Source: Cronobacter condimenti 1330 (GTDB lineage Bacteria; Pseudomonadota; Gammaproteobacteria; Enterobacterales; Enterobacteriaceae). From it: a stretch of 64,000 nt of DNA. Both the position numbers and the translations under genes were made by a program. Below, one piece after another: positions 50,378 through 59,633 of the stretch. How positions within the stretch are numbered: position 1 is the first letter of the stretch; every line of letters begins with the position of its first letter. The notes below the pieces were generated by a model, which saw nothing but the letters and a program-made list of their open reading frames with translations, ran no database searches and was not told the origin of the DNA. The stretch spans positions 806,001 to 870,000 of the forward strand of contig NZ_CP012264.1 in assembly GCF_001277255.1 (NCBI RefSeq). Direction: 5' to 3'.

Positions 50378-52807
50378 GTGTCGTCTTTACCGGTCGCCGC
50401 CGTATTGCCTGAACTTCTCAACGCCCTGAAGCATGCGCCCCAGGTGCTGCTTTGCGCCCCGACCGGCGCCGGGAAATCGACCTGGCTGCCGCTTGAGATC
50501 CTGAAATCCGGCCTCCTTGACGGAAAAATCATCCTGTTGGAGCCGCGCAGGCTCGCGGCACGCAATGTGGCACAGCGTCTCGCTGAGCTTCTTGGCGAGC
50601 CGTGCGGCGAAACGGTGGGTTATCGGATGCGCGCCGAGAGCTGCACTGGCCCTGCGACGCGGCTTGAGGTTGTGACAGAAGGCATCCTGACGCGAATGTT
50701 ACAGCGCGACCCGGAGCTTTCGGGTGTGTCACTGGTGATCCTTGATGAGTTTCATGAGCGCAGCCTGCAGGCGGATCTCGCGCTGGCGCTGCTGCTCGAT
50801 GTCCAGCAAGGACTGCGCGACGATCTCAGGCTGTTGATCATGTCTGCGACGCTTGATAACGAACGGCTGCAAACTCTGCTGCCGCACGCACCGATGGTGA
50901 TTTCAGAAGGGCGCAGCTTCCCGGTGGAGCGGCGCTACCAGGCGCTCCCTGCGCATCAGCGCCTTGATGAGGCAGTGGCGCAGGCGGTGAGCGGGCTGCT
51001 GCGCGAAGAGGCAGGCTCACTGCTGCTGTTTTTGCCGGGTGTGGGCGAGATCCAGCGCGTGCAGACGCAGCTGGCGGAGCGCGTCGGGCGCGATGTGCTG
51101 CTCTGCCCGCTGTACGGCGCGCTGCCGCTCTCTGAACAGCGCAAAGCCATCCTGCCCGCGCCAGCGGGATATCGCAAAGTGGTGCTCGCCACCAACATCG
51201 CCGAAACCAGTCTGACAATTGAGGGCATCCGGCTCGTGGTGGACTGCGCGCAGGAGCGCGTGGCGCGCTTCGATGCCCGTACCGGGTTGACGCGGCTTAT
51301 CACGCAGCGCATCAGTCAGGCATCGATGACCCAGCGCGCCGGGCGTGCTGGCCGCCTTGAACCGGGGATCTGCCTGCACCTGATCCCGAAAGAGCAGGCG
51401 GAGCGCGCAGCCGTGCAGGCGGAGGCGGAAATCACGCAAAGCGATCTCTCCGGGCTATTGCTGGAACTGCTGATGTGGGGATGCCGTGACGTTACCGACC
51501 TCAGTTGGCTCGATCTGCCGCCCGCCGTAAACCTGGCCGCCGCGCGCCAGCTTCTTACCACACTTGGTGCGCTGAAAGCGGGGCAGTTGACCGCGCACGG
51601 ACGCCAGATGGCACAGTTTGGCAACGATCCGAGGCTTGCCGCCATGCTGGCAAGCGCGGCGGATGCCGATGCGCAGGCTACCGCCGCGCGGCTGGCCGCG
51701 ATCCTTGAGGAGCCGCCGCGTGGCGCGGACAGCGATCTGCGCAGCGCCTTTTCGCGAAGCCAGGGAAACTGGCAGTCGCGCAGCGCGCAGTTGATGAAAC
51801 GCCTTAACGCCAGAGGCGGGGCGGCATCTGTCTCGCTGGCGCCGGCGCTGCTTGCTGCCGCGTTCGGCGATCGTATCGCGCGTCGTCGCGGCCAGGAGGG
51901 GCGTTATCAGCTCGCCAACGGCATGGGCGCGATGCTTGAGACCGATGACGCGCTGACACGCTACGAATGGCTTATCGCGCCGCTGCTGTTGCAGGGCAGC
52001 CACAGCGCCGATGCGCGCATTTTGCAGGCGCTGCCGCTGGATATTGACGCGTTGATTGAACAGTGCCCGCACCTTCTAAGCCAGAGCGATTCGCTGGAGT
52101 GGAACGACGAGCAGGGCACGTTGCGCGCGCAGCGCCGCTGGCAGATAGGACAACTGGTGTTGAAAACCCAGCCCCTGTCTAAGCCTTCTGAAGACGAGTT
52201 GCACCAGGCGATGCTCAACGGTATTCGCGAAAAAGGGCTTTCTGTTCTTAACTGGACGCCGGAGGCGGAGCAGTTGCGGCTGCGGATGCTGTGCGCGGCG
52301 TGTTTTCTGCCGGAATACCCGTGGCCGGATGTGAGCGACGAGGCGCTGCTGGCGTCGCTGGATGTCTGGCTGCGACCGGCGCTTAGCGGCGTGCATTCGC
52401 TCCGCGCGCTAAAAAACATTAACCTCGCCCAGGCGCTGCTGCATTTACTCGACTGGCAGCAGCGGCAACGGCTGGATAGTGCGCTGCCAGGGCATTACAC
52501 TGTGCCGACCGGCAGCCGGATTGCGATTCGTTATCACGAAGAGAACCCACCGACGCTGGCGGTGCGTATCCAGGAGATGTTTGGCGAAGCCGCGACGCCG
52601 GTTATTGCCGAAGGGCGTGTGCCGCTCACCCTTGAGCTGCTCTCGCCCGCCCAGCGGCCGCTGCAAATTACGCGCGATCTCAGCGCGTTCTGGCGCGGCG
52701 CCTGGAAAGACGTGCAAAAAGAGATGAAAGGGCGCTACCCGAAACATGTCTGGCCGGATGACCCGGCAAATACGCTGCCGACCCGGCGCACCAAAAAGTA
52801 TCAGTAG
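50378..52807 (+). CDS. hrpB: ATP-dependent RNA helicase HrpB
   Basis: HrpB is a DEAH/DEAD-related helicase of the HrpA family, thought to act on RNA. I chose the GTG at 50378, six bases after GGAG, which gives 809 residues (SSLPVAAVLPELLNALKHAP) as in E. coli; ATG codons at 50321 and 50342 are in frame but not conserved. Visible motifs are CAPTGAGKSTWLPL (I), LLEPRRLAARNVAQRLAELL (Ia), VILDEFHERSLQAD (II), MSATLD (III), and QRAGRAGRLEPG (VI). A helicase-associated domain and the C-terminal GRYPKHVWPDDPA follow. mrcB is 103 bases downstream. Confidence 0.95.
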   Translation: MSSLPVAAVLPELLNALKHAPQVLLCAPTGAGKSTWLPLEILKSGLLDGKIILLEPRRLAARNVAQRLAELLGEPCGETVGYRMRAESCTGPATRLEVVTEGILTRMLQRDPELSGVSLVILDEFHERSLQADLALALLLDVQQGLRDDLRLLIMSATLDNERLQTLLPHAPMVISEGRSFPVERRYQALPAHQRLDEAVAQAVSGLLREEAGSLLLFLPGVGEIQRVQTQLAERVGRDVLLCPLYGALPLSEQRKAILPAPAGYRKVVLATNIAETSLTIEGIRLVVDCAQERVARFDARTGLTRLITQRISQASMTQRAGRAGRLEPGICLHLIPKEQAERAAVQAEAEITQSDLSGLLLELLMWGCRDVTDLSWLDLPPAVNLAAARQLLTTLGALKAGQLTAHGRQMAQFGNDPRLAAMLASAADADAQATAARLAAILEEPPRGADSDLRSAFSRSQGNWQSRSAQLMKRLNARGGAASVSLAPALLAAAFGDRIARRRGQEGRYQLANGMGAMLETDDALTRYEWLIAPLLLQGSHSADARILQALPLDIDALIEQCPHLLSQSDSLEWNDEQGTLRAQRRWQIGQLVLKTQPLSKPSEDELHQAMLNGIREKGLSVLNWTPEAEQLRLRMLCAACFLPEYPWPDVSDEALLASLDVWLRPALSGVHSLRALKNINLAQALLHLLDWQQRQRLDSALPGHYTVPTGSRIAIRYHEENPPTLAVRIQEMFGEAATPVIAEGRVPLTLELLSPAQRPLQITRDLSAFWRGAWKDVQKEMKGRYPKHVWPDDPANTLPTRRTKKYQ

Positions 52808-52910
52808 CGGCAGCCTGGCTGTCGCGATGATTTGAGAGCTTTCTTCTTCCGCCTGTGGGTGGAAGAGCCAAGAATCTGGCCTTTGCGCCTGTATGTTGTG
52901 GAGAAAAAGC

Positions 52911-55442
52911 ATGGCGGGGAATGACCGCGAACCTATTGGACGCAAAGGACGACCGACGCGTCCGGCAAAACAGAAGGTAAGCCGTCGTCGTCTCAGGGAA
53001 GAGGATTATGACGATGAGTACGAAGATGAAGATGATGAGGAGCCGATGCCGCGTAAGGTAAAAGGTAAAAAAGGCAAAGGTGGCAAACCGAGCGGCAAGC
53101 GCCGCTGGCTATGGCTTCTGTTAAAGCTGTTTGTGGTATTTGTGGTGCTGTTTGTTATCTACGGCGTCTATCTCGATCAGAAGATCCGCAGCCGTATTGA
53201 TGGCAAAGTCTGGCAACTGCCCGCCGCGGTCTATGGCCGCATGGTCAATCTTGAGCCGGATATGACCATCAGCAAGCAAGAGATGGTGAAGCTGCTTGAG
53301 GCGACGCAGTACCGTCAGGTGACGAAAATGACGCGTCCTGGCGAGTTTACCGTCCAGGCTAACAGCATTGAGATGATCCGCCGCCCGTTCGATTTCCCGG
53401 ACAGCAAAGAAGGGCAGATCCGCGCGCGTCTGGAGTTTGACGGCGACCATCTGGCCACGATCGAAAATATGGACAGCAACCGTAACTTCGGTTTCTTCCG
53501 TCTCGATCCGCGGCTTATTACCATGCTTTCATCGCCAAACGGTGAACAGCGCCTGTTTGTGCCGCGCTCCGGCTTCCCGGATCTGCTGGTCGATACGCTG
53601 GTGGCCACTGAAGACCGCCATTTCTACGAGCATGATGGTATCAGCGTTTGGTCTATTGGCCGTGCGGTGCTGGCAAACCTGACCGCGGGCCGCGCTGTGC
53701 AGGGCGGCAGTACGCTGACGCAACAGCTGGTGAAAAACCTGTTTTTGACCAACAAGCGCACCCTGTGGCGTAAAGCCAACGAAGCGTACATGGCGCTCAT
53801 CATGGACGCGCGCTACGGCAAAGACCGCATTCTTGAGCTTTATCTCAATGAAGTGTATCTCGGTCAGAGCGGTGACGATCAGATCCGCGGCTTCCCGCTG
53901 GCGAGCCTGTACTACTTTGGCCGTCCGGTCGAAGAGCTGAGCCTCGATCAGCAAGCGTTGCTGGTCGGCATGGTGAAGGGCGCGTCGCTCTATAACCCGT
54001 GGCGTAACCCGAAACTGGCCCTGGAACGTCGTAACCTGGTGCTGCGCCTGCTGCAGGAGCAGAAGGTGATTGATCAGGAGCTCTACGACATGCTGAGCGC
54101 CCGTCCGCTTGGCGTTCAGCCGCGTGGCGGCGTGATCTCCCCGCAGCCGGCGTTTATGCAGATGGTACGCCAGGAGTTGCAGGCGAAGCTTGGCGATAAA
54201 GTAAAAGATCTTTCCGGCGTGAAGATTTTCACCACGTTTGATTCGGTCGCGCAGGACGCGGCGGAGAAAGCGGCGGTGGAAGGTATTCCGGCGCTTATCA
54301 AACAGCGCAAGTTGAAGGATCTGGAAACCGCGATGGTCGTGGTGGATCGCTTTACCGGCGAAGTCCGCGCGATGGTCGGCGGCGCGAACCCGCAGTTTGC
54401 GGGCTACAACCGCGCCATGCAGGCGCGCCGCTCTATTGGGTCGCTCGCGAAGCCAGCGACCTATCTGACGGCGTTAAGCCAGCCGAACACGTACCGTCTG
54501 AACACCTGGATTGCCGATGCGCCGATCTCGCTGCGCCAGCCAAATGGCCAGGTCTGGTCGCCGCAGAACGACGATCATCGTTTCAGCGGGCAGGTGATGC
54601 TGGTAGATGCACTGACGCGCTCTATGAACGTGCCAACGGTTAATCTCGGTATGGCGCTCGGGTTGCAGGCAGTGACCGACACCTGGAAAAAACTGGGCGC
54701 GCCGGAAAACCAGTTGCATCCGGTGCCGGCGATGTTGCTTGGCGCGCTGAACCTGACGCCGATTGAAGTGGCGCAGGCGTTTCAGACCATCGCGAGTGGC
54801 GGCAACCGCGCCCAGCTTTCTGTGCTGCGCTCGGTGATTGCGGAAGATGGCAGCGTGCTGTATCAGAGCTTCCCGCAGTCGGAGCGCGCCGTTCCGGCGC
54901 AGGCCGCTTACCTGACGCTCTGGACGATGCAGCAGGTGGTGCAGCGCGGTACCGGCCATGCGCTGGCGGTGAAATTCCCGAAACTGCATCTGGCAGGTAA
55001 AACGGGGACCACTAATAACAACGTCGACACCTGGTTTGCCGGTATCGACGGGCGTGAAGTGGTGATCACCTGGGTGGGCCGCGACAATAACCAGCCGACC
55101 AAGCTCTACGGGGCCAGCGGTGCGATGGCGATTTACCAGCGCTATCTCAGTAATCAGTCGCCGATCCCGCTGGATTTGACGCCGCCTGAAGATATTGTCG
55201 ACATGGGCGTCGATGACATGGGCAACTTCCTCTGCGGCGGCGGCATGCGCACGTTGCCGGTCTGGACCAGCGATCCGAATACGCTCTGCCAGCAGAGCCA
55301 GCCGGTCGCGCCGTCGGGCAATCCGTTCGACCAGTCTGCGCCGCAGCAGCCGCAGCAGCAGCAGCCGCAACAGGCGCCGCAGCAGGAAGAGAAGAGCGAC
55401 GGCGTCGCGGGCTGGATCAAAGATATGTTCGGCAGCAACTAA
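52911..55442 (+). CDS. mrcB: Bifunctional penicillin-binding protein 1B MrcB
   Basis: MrcB polymerises and cross-links peptidoglycan in the periplasm. The ATG at 52911 (MAGNDREPIGRKGRPTRPAK) gives 843 residues (844 in E. coli). A basic and acidic cytosolic tail precedes one membrane anchor (WLWLLLKLFVVFVVLFVIYG, about residues 66-85), then the UB2H domain. The GT51 domain has the catalytic Glu near residue 234 in TEDRHFYEHDG. The transpeptidase has Ser511 in SLAK, and KTGTTNNN near the C-terminus. A Gln/Pro-rich stretch (PQQPQQQQPQQAPQQ) precedes the conserved end GWIKDMFGSN. Confidence 0.98.
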   Translation: MAGNDREPIGRKGRPTRPAKQKVSRRRLREEDYDDEYEDEDDEEPMPRKVKGKKGKGGKPSGKRRWLWLLLKLFVVFVVLFVIYGVYLDQKIRSRIDGKVWQLPAAVYGRMVNLEPDMTISKQEMVKLLEATQYRQVTKMTRPGEFTVQANSIEMIRRPFDFPDSKEGQIRARLEFDGDHLATIENMDSNRNFGFFRLDPRLITMLSSPNGEQRLFVPRSGFPDLLVDTLVATEDRHFYEHDGISVWSIGRAVLANLTAGRAVQGGSTLTQQLVKNLFLTNKRTLWRKANEAYMALIMDARYGKDRILELYLNEVYLGQSGDDQIRGFPLASLYYFGRPVEELSLDQQALLVGMVKGASLYNPWRNPKLALERRNLVLRLLQEQKVIDQELYDMLSARPLGVQPRGGVISPQPAFMQMVRQELQAKLGDKVKDLSGVKIFTTFDSVAQDAAEKAAVEGIPALIKQRKLKDLETAMVVVDRFTGEVRAMVGGANPQFAGYNRAMQARRSIGSLAKPATYLTALSQPNTYRLNTWIADAPISLRQPNGQVWSPQNDDHRFSGQVMLVDALTRSMNVPTVNLGMALGLQAVTDTWKKLGAPENQLHPVPAMLLGALNLTPIEVAQAFQTIASGGNRAQLSVLRSVIAEDGSVLYQSFPQSERAVPAQAAYLTLWTMQQVVQRGTGHALAVKFPKLHLAGKTGTTNNNVDTWFAGIDGREVVITWVGRDNNQPTKLYGASGAMAIYQRYLSNQSPIPLDLTPPEDIVDMGVDDMGNFLCGGGMRTLPVWTSDPNTLCQQSQPVAPSGNPFDQSAPQQPQQQQPQQAPQQEEKSDGVAGWIKDMFGSN

Positions 55443-55462
55443 CGTCCCGTTCGGGAATACAG

Positions 55463-55511
55463 GGCTTAGCGCCTCTCCGGCTTTGGCAGGAGCAGGGCTA
55501 AGCCTTTTTTT
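55463..55511 (+). terminator. Rho-independent terminator after mrcB
   Basis: GGCTTAGC (55463-55470) pairs with GCTAAGCC (55497-55504), followed by seven T residues. The loop contains a small second stem. It lies 20 bases after the mrcB stop. The remaining gap to fhuA holds an inverted repeat (CCAGA/TCTGG, near 55563-55580) and a Fur-like site. Confidence 0.8.
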
Positions 55512-55659
55512 ATTGTTACTCGCGCTTAAAGCGGCTGTAACGTTTCGGTATCTCTGAATTAACCAGATAATTTCGTCTGGTGATTAATTGCCCCATTGGC
55601 CGACCCTGACACGCCAGGTGCTTGCTATATAAACAACCTTTCGCATATTATCTCGGGCG

Positions 55660-55678
55660 CATAATAATAATTCTCGTT
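55660..55678 (+). promoter_or_regulatory. Candidate Fur box upstream of fhuA
   Basis: The 19 bases starting CATAATAATAATTCTCG match the Fur consensus at about 12 of 19 positions, with the strong ATAATAAT part in the left half. It lies about 40 bases before the fhuA start, where E. coli fhuA is Fur-repressed. The match is moderate, so this is a probable site supported by context. Confidence 0.5.
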
Positions 55679-55716
55679 TACGTTATCATTTGTCACTATT
55701 ACTCAGAGAAATTAGC

Positions 55717-57894
55717 ATGGCGCGTTCTACTTCCACTCAGATCAACACCAGGATTTGCACACTGGCCGTTTTTGTTGCCTCTGCATGCAGCGGATTTTCC
55801 GCGCAGGCCCTGGCCGCCAATAACGGTCAGAAAGAGGAGACGATCACCGTTTCCGCATCTGCAGCTGCGCAGGAGAGCGCGTGGGGCCCGGCCCCGACCA
55901 TTGCGGCGAAGCGTTCTGCCACCGCCACTAAAACCGATACGCCGATTGAAAAAACGCCGCAGTCCGTTTCGGTCGTGACGCGCGAAGAGATGGATATGCA
56001 TCAGGCGCAGTCGGTAAAAGAAGCGCTGGGTTACACGCCTGGCGTCGTTGTCAGCAACCGTGGTGCCTCTACCACGTATGATTTTGTCAGCATTCGCGGC
56101 TTTACGTCTGTGGGACTTAGTCAGAATAACTATCTGGATGGCCTCAAACTCCAGGGCAACTTCTATAACGATGCAGTTATTGACCCTTACATGCTGGAGC
56201 GCGTTGAACTGATGCGCGGCCCGACTTCAGTGCTTTACGGCAAGAGCAATCCGGGCGGGATTATCTCCATGGTCAGCAAGCGTCCCACTACCGAGCCGCT
56301 GCATGAAGTCCAGTTTAAAATGGGCACTGATAACCTGTATCAGACTGGCTTTGATTTCAGCGACGCGCTCGACGATAACGGCGAATTCTCTTATCGCCTG
56401 ACGGGTGTAGCTCGCTCCAACGATCAGCAGCAAGTTAACGCCAAACAGAAACGCTATGCCATCGCACCGTCGTTCACCTGGCGCCCGGATGACAAAACCA
56501 ATTTCACTTTCCTCTCTTACTTTCAGAACGAGCCGCAAACCGGTTACTACGGCTGGTTGCCGAAAGAGGGGACCGTCGAGCCGCTGCCGAACGGCAAACG
56601 TATTGGCAGTAACTTTAATGAAGGTGCGTCTAACAATACTTATTCCCGCAACCAGAAAATGGTGGGATATAGCTTTGAACACGCTTTCGACGACACCTTT
56701 ACCGTGCGCCAGAACCTGCGTTTCGCCGAGATGAAAACCTCGCAGCAGAGCGTCTACGGTACCGGGATCCAGGCTGATGGGCACACGCTGAACCGCGGCA
56801 CTGTTGTCGATAACGAGCGTCTGCAAAACTTCAGTGTCGATACTCAGCTGCAAAGCAAATTTGCGACTGGCGATTTGGGTCATACGCTGCTGACCGGCGT
56901 CGATTTCATGCGTATGCGCAACGACATCAACGCGAAATTTGGCACTGCCCCGGCGATTGATCTTTACGGTTCTTACACGCCAGAAGATTTTGATTTTGAC
57001 AAGGCCGAACCTTACCAGCTCAATGAAACCAAACAGACCGGGATCTACGTTCAGGATCAGGCTGAGTGGGATAAATGGGTATTCACGCTGGGCGGCCGCT
57101 ATGACTGGTCTCAGCAAGGTACGACCGTACGTGCCGACGGTGGCTCCATTGAGCGCAACGATCACCAGTTCACGTGGCGTGGCGGTGTAAACTACCTGTT
57201 TGACAACGGTATTTCTCCCTACGTCAGCTACAGTCAGTCTTTCGAGCCGAACGCTTTCGATCTTTACAGCACACCGCGCATGGCTTTCGCGCCGTCCAAA
57301 GGCGAGCAGTATGAAGCGGGTGTGAAATATGTGCCGAAAGACATGCCTGTTGTCATGACCGGCGCGGTTTATCAGCTGACCAAAACGAACACCCTGACTA
57401 CCGATCCTAATGATGCGACCCAGCAGGTTCCGTCAGGTGAAGTACGCTCCCGCGGTGTCGAGCTGGAGGCGAAGGCTGCACTAAACGCGAATATCAACCT
57501 GACGGCGTCTTATACCTATATTGACGCCGAATACACGAAAGACACCAAACTTAAAGGGAATCACGTTGAGCAGGTGCCGCGTCATATGGGCTCGCTGTGG
57601 GGCGATTACACCGTCAATGATGGTCCGCTCTCTGGCCTGACCATCGGTACTGGCGGCCGCTTCATCGGCTCCAGTTACGGCGACCCGGCAAACTCCTTTA
57701 AAGTTGGTAGTGCCGCGGTGATGGACGCTGTGGTCAAATATGACCTCGCGCGACTGGGCCTGCCGGGCTCAAGCGTTGCGGTAAACGTTAATAACCTGTT
57801 AGACCGTGAGTATGTCTCCAGCTGCTTCCAGGCCTATGGCTGCTTCTGGGGCGCGGAACGCCAGGTGACGGCGACCGCCACATTCCGCTTCTGA
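55717..57894 (+). CDS. fhuA: TonB-dependent ferrichrome outer-membrane receptor FhuA
   Basis: FhuA is the outer-membrane receptor for ferrichrome, powered by TonB, and a receptor for phages and colicin M in E. coli. The ATG at 55717 (MARSTSTQINTRICTLAVFV) gives 725 residues with a long signal peptide ending near ALA-ANNG. A TonB-box region (EETITVSA) leads into the plug domain (TPQSVSVVTREEM, GLKLQGNFYNDAVIDPYMLE, RGPTSVLYGKSNPGG). The 22-stranded barrel ends in ERQVTATATFRF. Compared with E. coli (747), the loop after SQQSVYG is about 17 residues shorter and lacks a cysteine pair. It is first of fhuACDB. Confidence 0.96.
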   Translation: MARSTSTQINTRICTLAVFVASACSGFSAQALAANNGQKEETITVSASAAAQESAWGPAPTIAAKRSATATKTDTPIEKTPQSVSVVTREEMDMHQAQSVKEALGYTPGVVVSNRGASTTYDFVSIRGFTSVGLSQNNYLDGLKLQGNFYNDAVIDPYMLERVELMRGPTSVLYGKSNPGGIISMVSKRPTTEPLHEVQFKMGTDNLYQTGFDFSDALDDNGEFSYRLTGVARSNDQQQVNAKQKRYAIAPSFTWRPDDKTNFTFLSYFQNEPQTGYYGWLPKEGTVEPLPNGKRIGSNFNEGASNNTYSRNQKMVGYSFEHAFDDTFTVRQNLRFAEMKTSQQSVYGTGIQADGHTLNRGTVVDNERLQNFSVDTQLQSKFATGDLGHTLLTGVDFMRMRNDINAKFGTAPAIDLYGSYTPEDFDFDKAEPYQLNETKQTGIYVQDQAEWDKWVFTLGGRYDWSQQGTTVRADGGSIERNDHQFTWRGGVNYLFDNGISPYVSYSQSFEPNAFDLYSTPRMAFAPSKGEQYEAGVKYVPKDMPVVMTGAVYQLTKTNTLTTDPNDATQQVPSGEVRSRGVELEAKAALNANINLTASYTYIDAEYTKDTKLKGNHVEQVPRHMGSLWGDYTVNDGPLSGLTIGTGGRFIGSSYGDPANSFKVGSAAVMDAVVKYDLARLGLPGSSVAVNVNNLLDREYVSSCFQAYGCFWGAERQVTATATFRF

Positions 57895-57902
57895 TCCTCT
57901 TC

Positions 57903-57921
57903 GGGCACGCTTTGCGTGCCC
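57903..57921 (+). other. Hairpin between fhuA and fhuC
   Basis: GGGCACGC-TTT-GCGTGCCC is a perfect 8-bp stem with a three-base loop, 9 bases after the fhuA stop. There is no T run. It probably stabilises the fhuA message or attenuates transcription, so that the receptor is made in excess over the permease. Confidence 0.6.
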
Positions 57922-57939
57922 TTCAACAAGTTGGCTACC

Positions 57940-58737
57940 ATGCAGGACAAAACATCCCCGCCCGACGCTGGTTTTTCTTTAAAAGATCTCTCTTTTCGTG
58001 TGCCCGGACGCACGCTGCTTCACCCCTTGTCGCTCACCTTTCCGGCGGGCAAAGTCACTGGCCTTATCGGTCACAACGGCTCCGGCAAATCCACGCTTTT
58101 GAAAATGCTGGGCCGTCACCAGAAACCCTCTGAAGGCGACATTTTGCTGAACGGCGAGCCGCTTGCGCGCTGGAACAGCAAAGCATTCGCACGTGAAGTC
58201 GCGTATCTGCCGCAGCAGTTGCCTGCAGCCGAAGGGATGACGGTGCGCGAGCTGGTGGCGATTGGTCGCTATCCGTGGCACGGCGCGCTCGGGCGTTTTG
58301 GCGCAGAAGATCGCGAGCGGGTGGAAGAGGCGATAAGCCTGGTGGGCCTGAAGCCGCTGGCGCACCGGCTGGTGGACAGCCTTTCGGGCGGCGAACGTCA
58401 GCGTGCATGGATAGCCATGCTGGTGGCGCAAAACAGCCGCTGTCTGCTGCTCGACGAGCCGACCTCGGCGCTGGATATCGCCCACCAGGTCGACGTGCTG
58501 GCGCTTATCCACCGTTTAAGCCAGCAGCGTGGGCTGACCGTCATCGCCGTTCTGCACGATATCAACATGGCGGCGCGTTATTGCGACCATCTGGTGGCGC
58601 TACGCGGCGGAGAAATGATAGCTGAGGGAAGCCCGCTTGAATTAATGAACGGCGAAACGCTCCAGCAAATCTATGGCATTCCGATGGGCATTCTGCCGCA
58701 TCCGGCAGGTCTGGCACCCGTGAGCTTCGTCTGCTGA
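57940..58737 (+). CDS. fhuC: Ferric hydroxamate ABC transporter ATPase FhuC
   Basis: FhuC is the ATPase of the ferric-hydroxamate importer at the inner membrane. The ATG at 57940 (MQDKTSPPDAGFSLKDLSFR) gives 265 residues, as in E. coli; the in-frame start at 57916 is in the intergenic hairpin. Walker A GHNGSGKST, signature LSGGERQRAWIA, Walker B CLLLDEPTSALD and the switch VLHDINMAARYCD are visible. The stop overlaps the fhuD start (TGATG), showing translational coupling. Confidence 0.97.
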   Translation: MQDKTSPPDAGFSLKDLSFRVPGRTLLHPLSLTFPAGKVTGLIGHNGSGKSTLLKMLGRHQKPSEGDILLNGEPLARWNSKAFAREVAYLPQQLPAAEGMTVRELVAIGRYPWHGALGRFGAEDRERVEEAISLVGLKPLAHRLVDSLSGGERQRAWIAMLVAQNSRCLLLDEPTSALDIAHQVDVLALIHRLSQQRGLTVIAVLHDINMAARYCDHLVALRGGEMIAEGSPLELMNGETLQQIYGIPMGILPHPAGLAPVSFVC

Positions 58738-59633
58738 TGCGTGATGTTCTCTCAACTCCTTTTAGCCGCCGTCGTCTGATGACGGCGATGGCGCTCTCGC
58801 CGCTGATGTGGCAGATGGCAAAGGCGCGTGCGGCGACGGTCAATCTGCAACATATCGTGGCGCTCGAATGGCTGCCCGTGGAACAACTGATTGCGCTGGG
58901 TGTGACGCCCTTCGCGGTGGCGGACGTGCCGAATTATCGCCTGTGGGTCAACGATCCACCGCTGCCGGCATCCGTGATTGACGTGGGTCTGCGCACCGAG
59001 CCAAACCTTGAATTGCTGACTCAACTGAAGCCGTCGCTGATGATCTGGTCGTCAGGTTATGGCCCGGCGGAGGCGCAGCTTGCGCGAATTGCGCCCGGTA
59101 TGGGCGTGACCTTTACGGATGGTAAAGCACCGCTCACGATGGCGCGACAGTCGCTGCTGGCGCTGGCCGAACGGCTGGGGCTACAGGTGGCGGCGAAAAC
59201 GCACCTTGATGAATTCGAACAGTTCCTCGCGAAGATGAAGCCGCGTTTTGCGGGCCGCGGTGGACGTCCGCTGTTAATGATGTCGCTGCTGGACGCGCGC
59301 CATGCGCTGACCATCGGCACAAACAGCCTGTTCCAGCCGGTGCTGGACGCCGTCAATATTCCTAATGCCTGGCAGGACGATAGCAACTTCTGGGGCAGCG
59401 CGATCGTCGGCGTCGAACGGCTCGCGCAGTTTAAAGACGCCGATGTTATCTGCTTTGAACATGGCGACGACCCGGTGATGCGCCAGCTTGCCGCCACGCC
59501 GCTCTGGCAGGCGATGCCGTTTGTGCGCGAAGGGCGTTTTCAGCGCGTGCCCGCGGTCTGGTTCTACGGCGCGACGCTCTCGGCGATGCGCTTTGGCCGC
59601 GTGCTGGATAACGCGCTGGGAGGCCGGGCATGA
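58737..59633 (+). CDS. fhuD: Periplasmic ferric hydroxamate binding protein FhuD
   Basis: FhuD binds ferric hydroxamates in the periplasm and delivers them to FhuB. The 298-residue product has a twin-arginine signal (FSRRRLMTAMALSPLMWQM), ending near ARA-ATVN, so export is probably by Tat. The family core is visible as IVALEWLPVEQLIALG, TPFAVADVPNYRLW and VIDVGLRTEPNLELL, with a C-terminal AVWFYGATLSAMRFGRVLDN. Start and stop overlap fhuC and fhuB. Confidence 0.97.
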   Translation: MRDVLSTPFSRRRLMTAMALSPLMWQMAKARAATVNLQHIVALEWLPVEQLIALGVTPFAVADVPNYRLWVNDPPLPASVIDVGLRTEPNLELLTQLKPSLMIWSSGYGPAEAQLARIAPGMGVTFTDGKAPLTMARQSLLALAERLGLQVAAKTHLDEFEQFLAKMKPRFAGRGGRPLLMMSLLDARHALTIGTNSLFQPVLDAVNIPNAWQDDSNFWGSAIVGVERLAQFKDADVICFEHGDDPVMRQLAATPLWQAMPFVREGRFQRVPAVWFYGATLSAMRFGRVLDNALGGRA

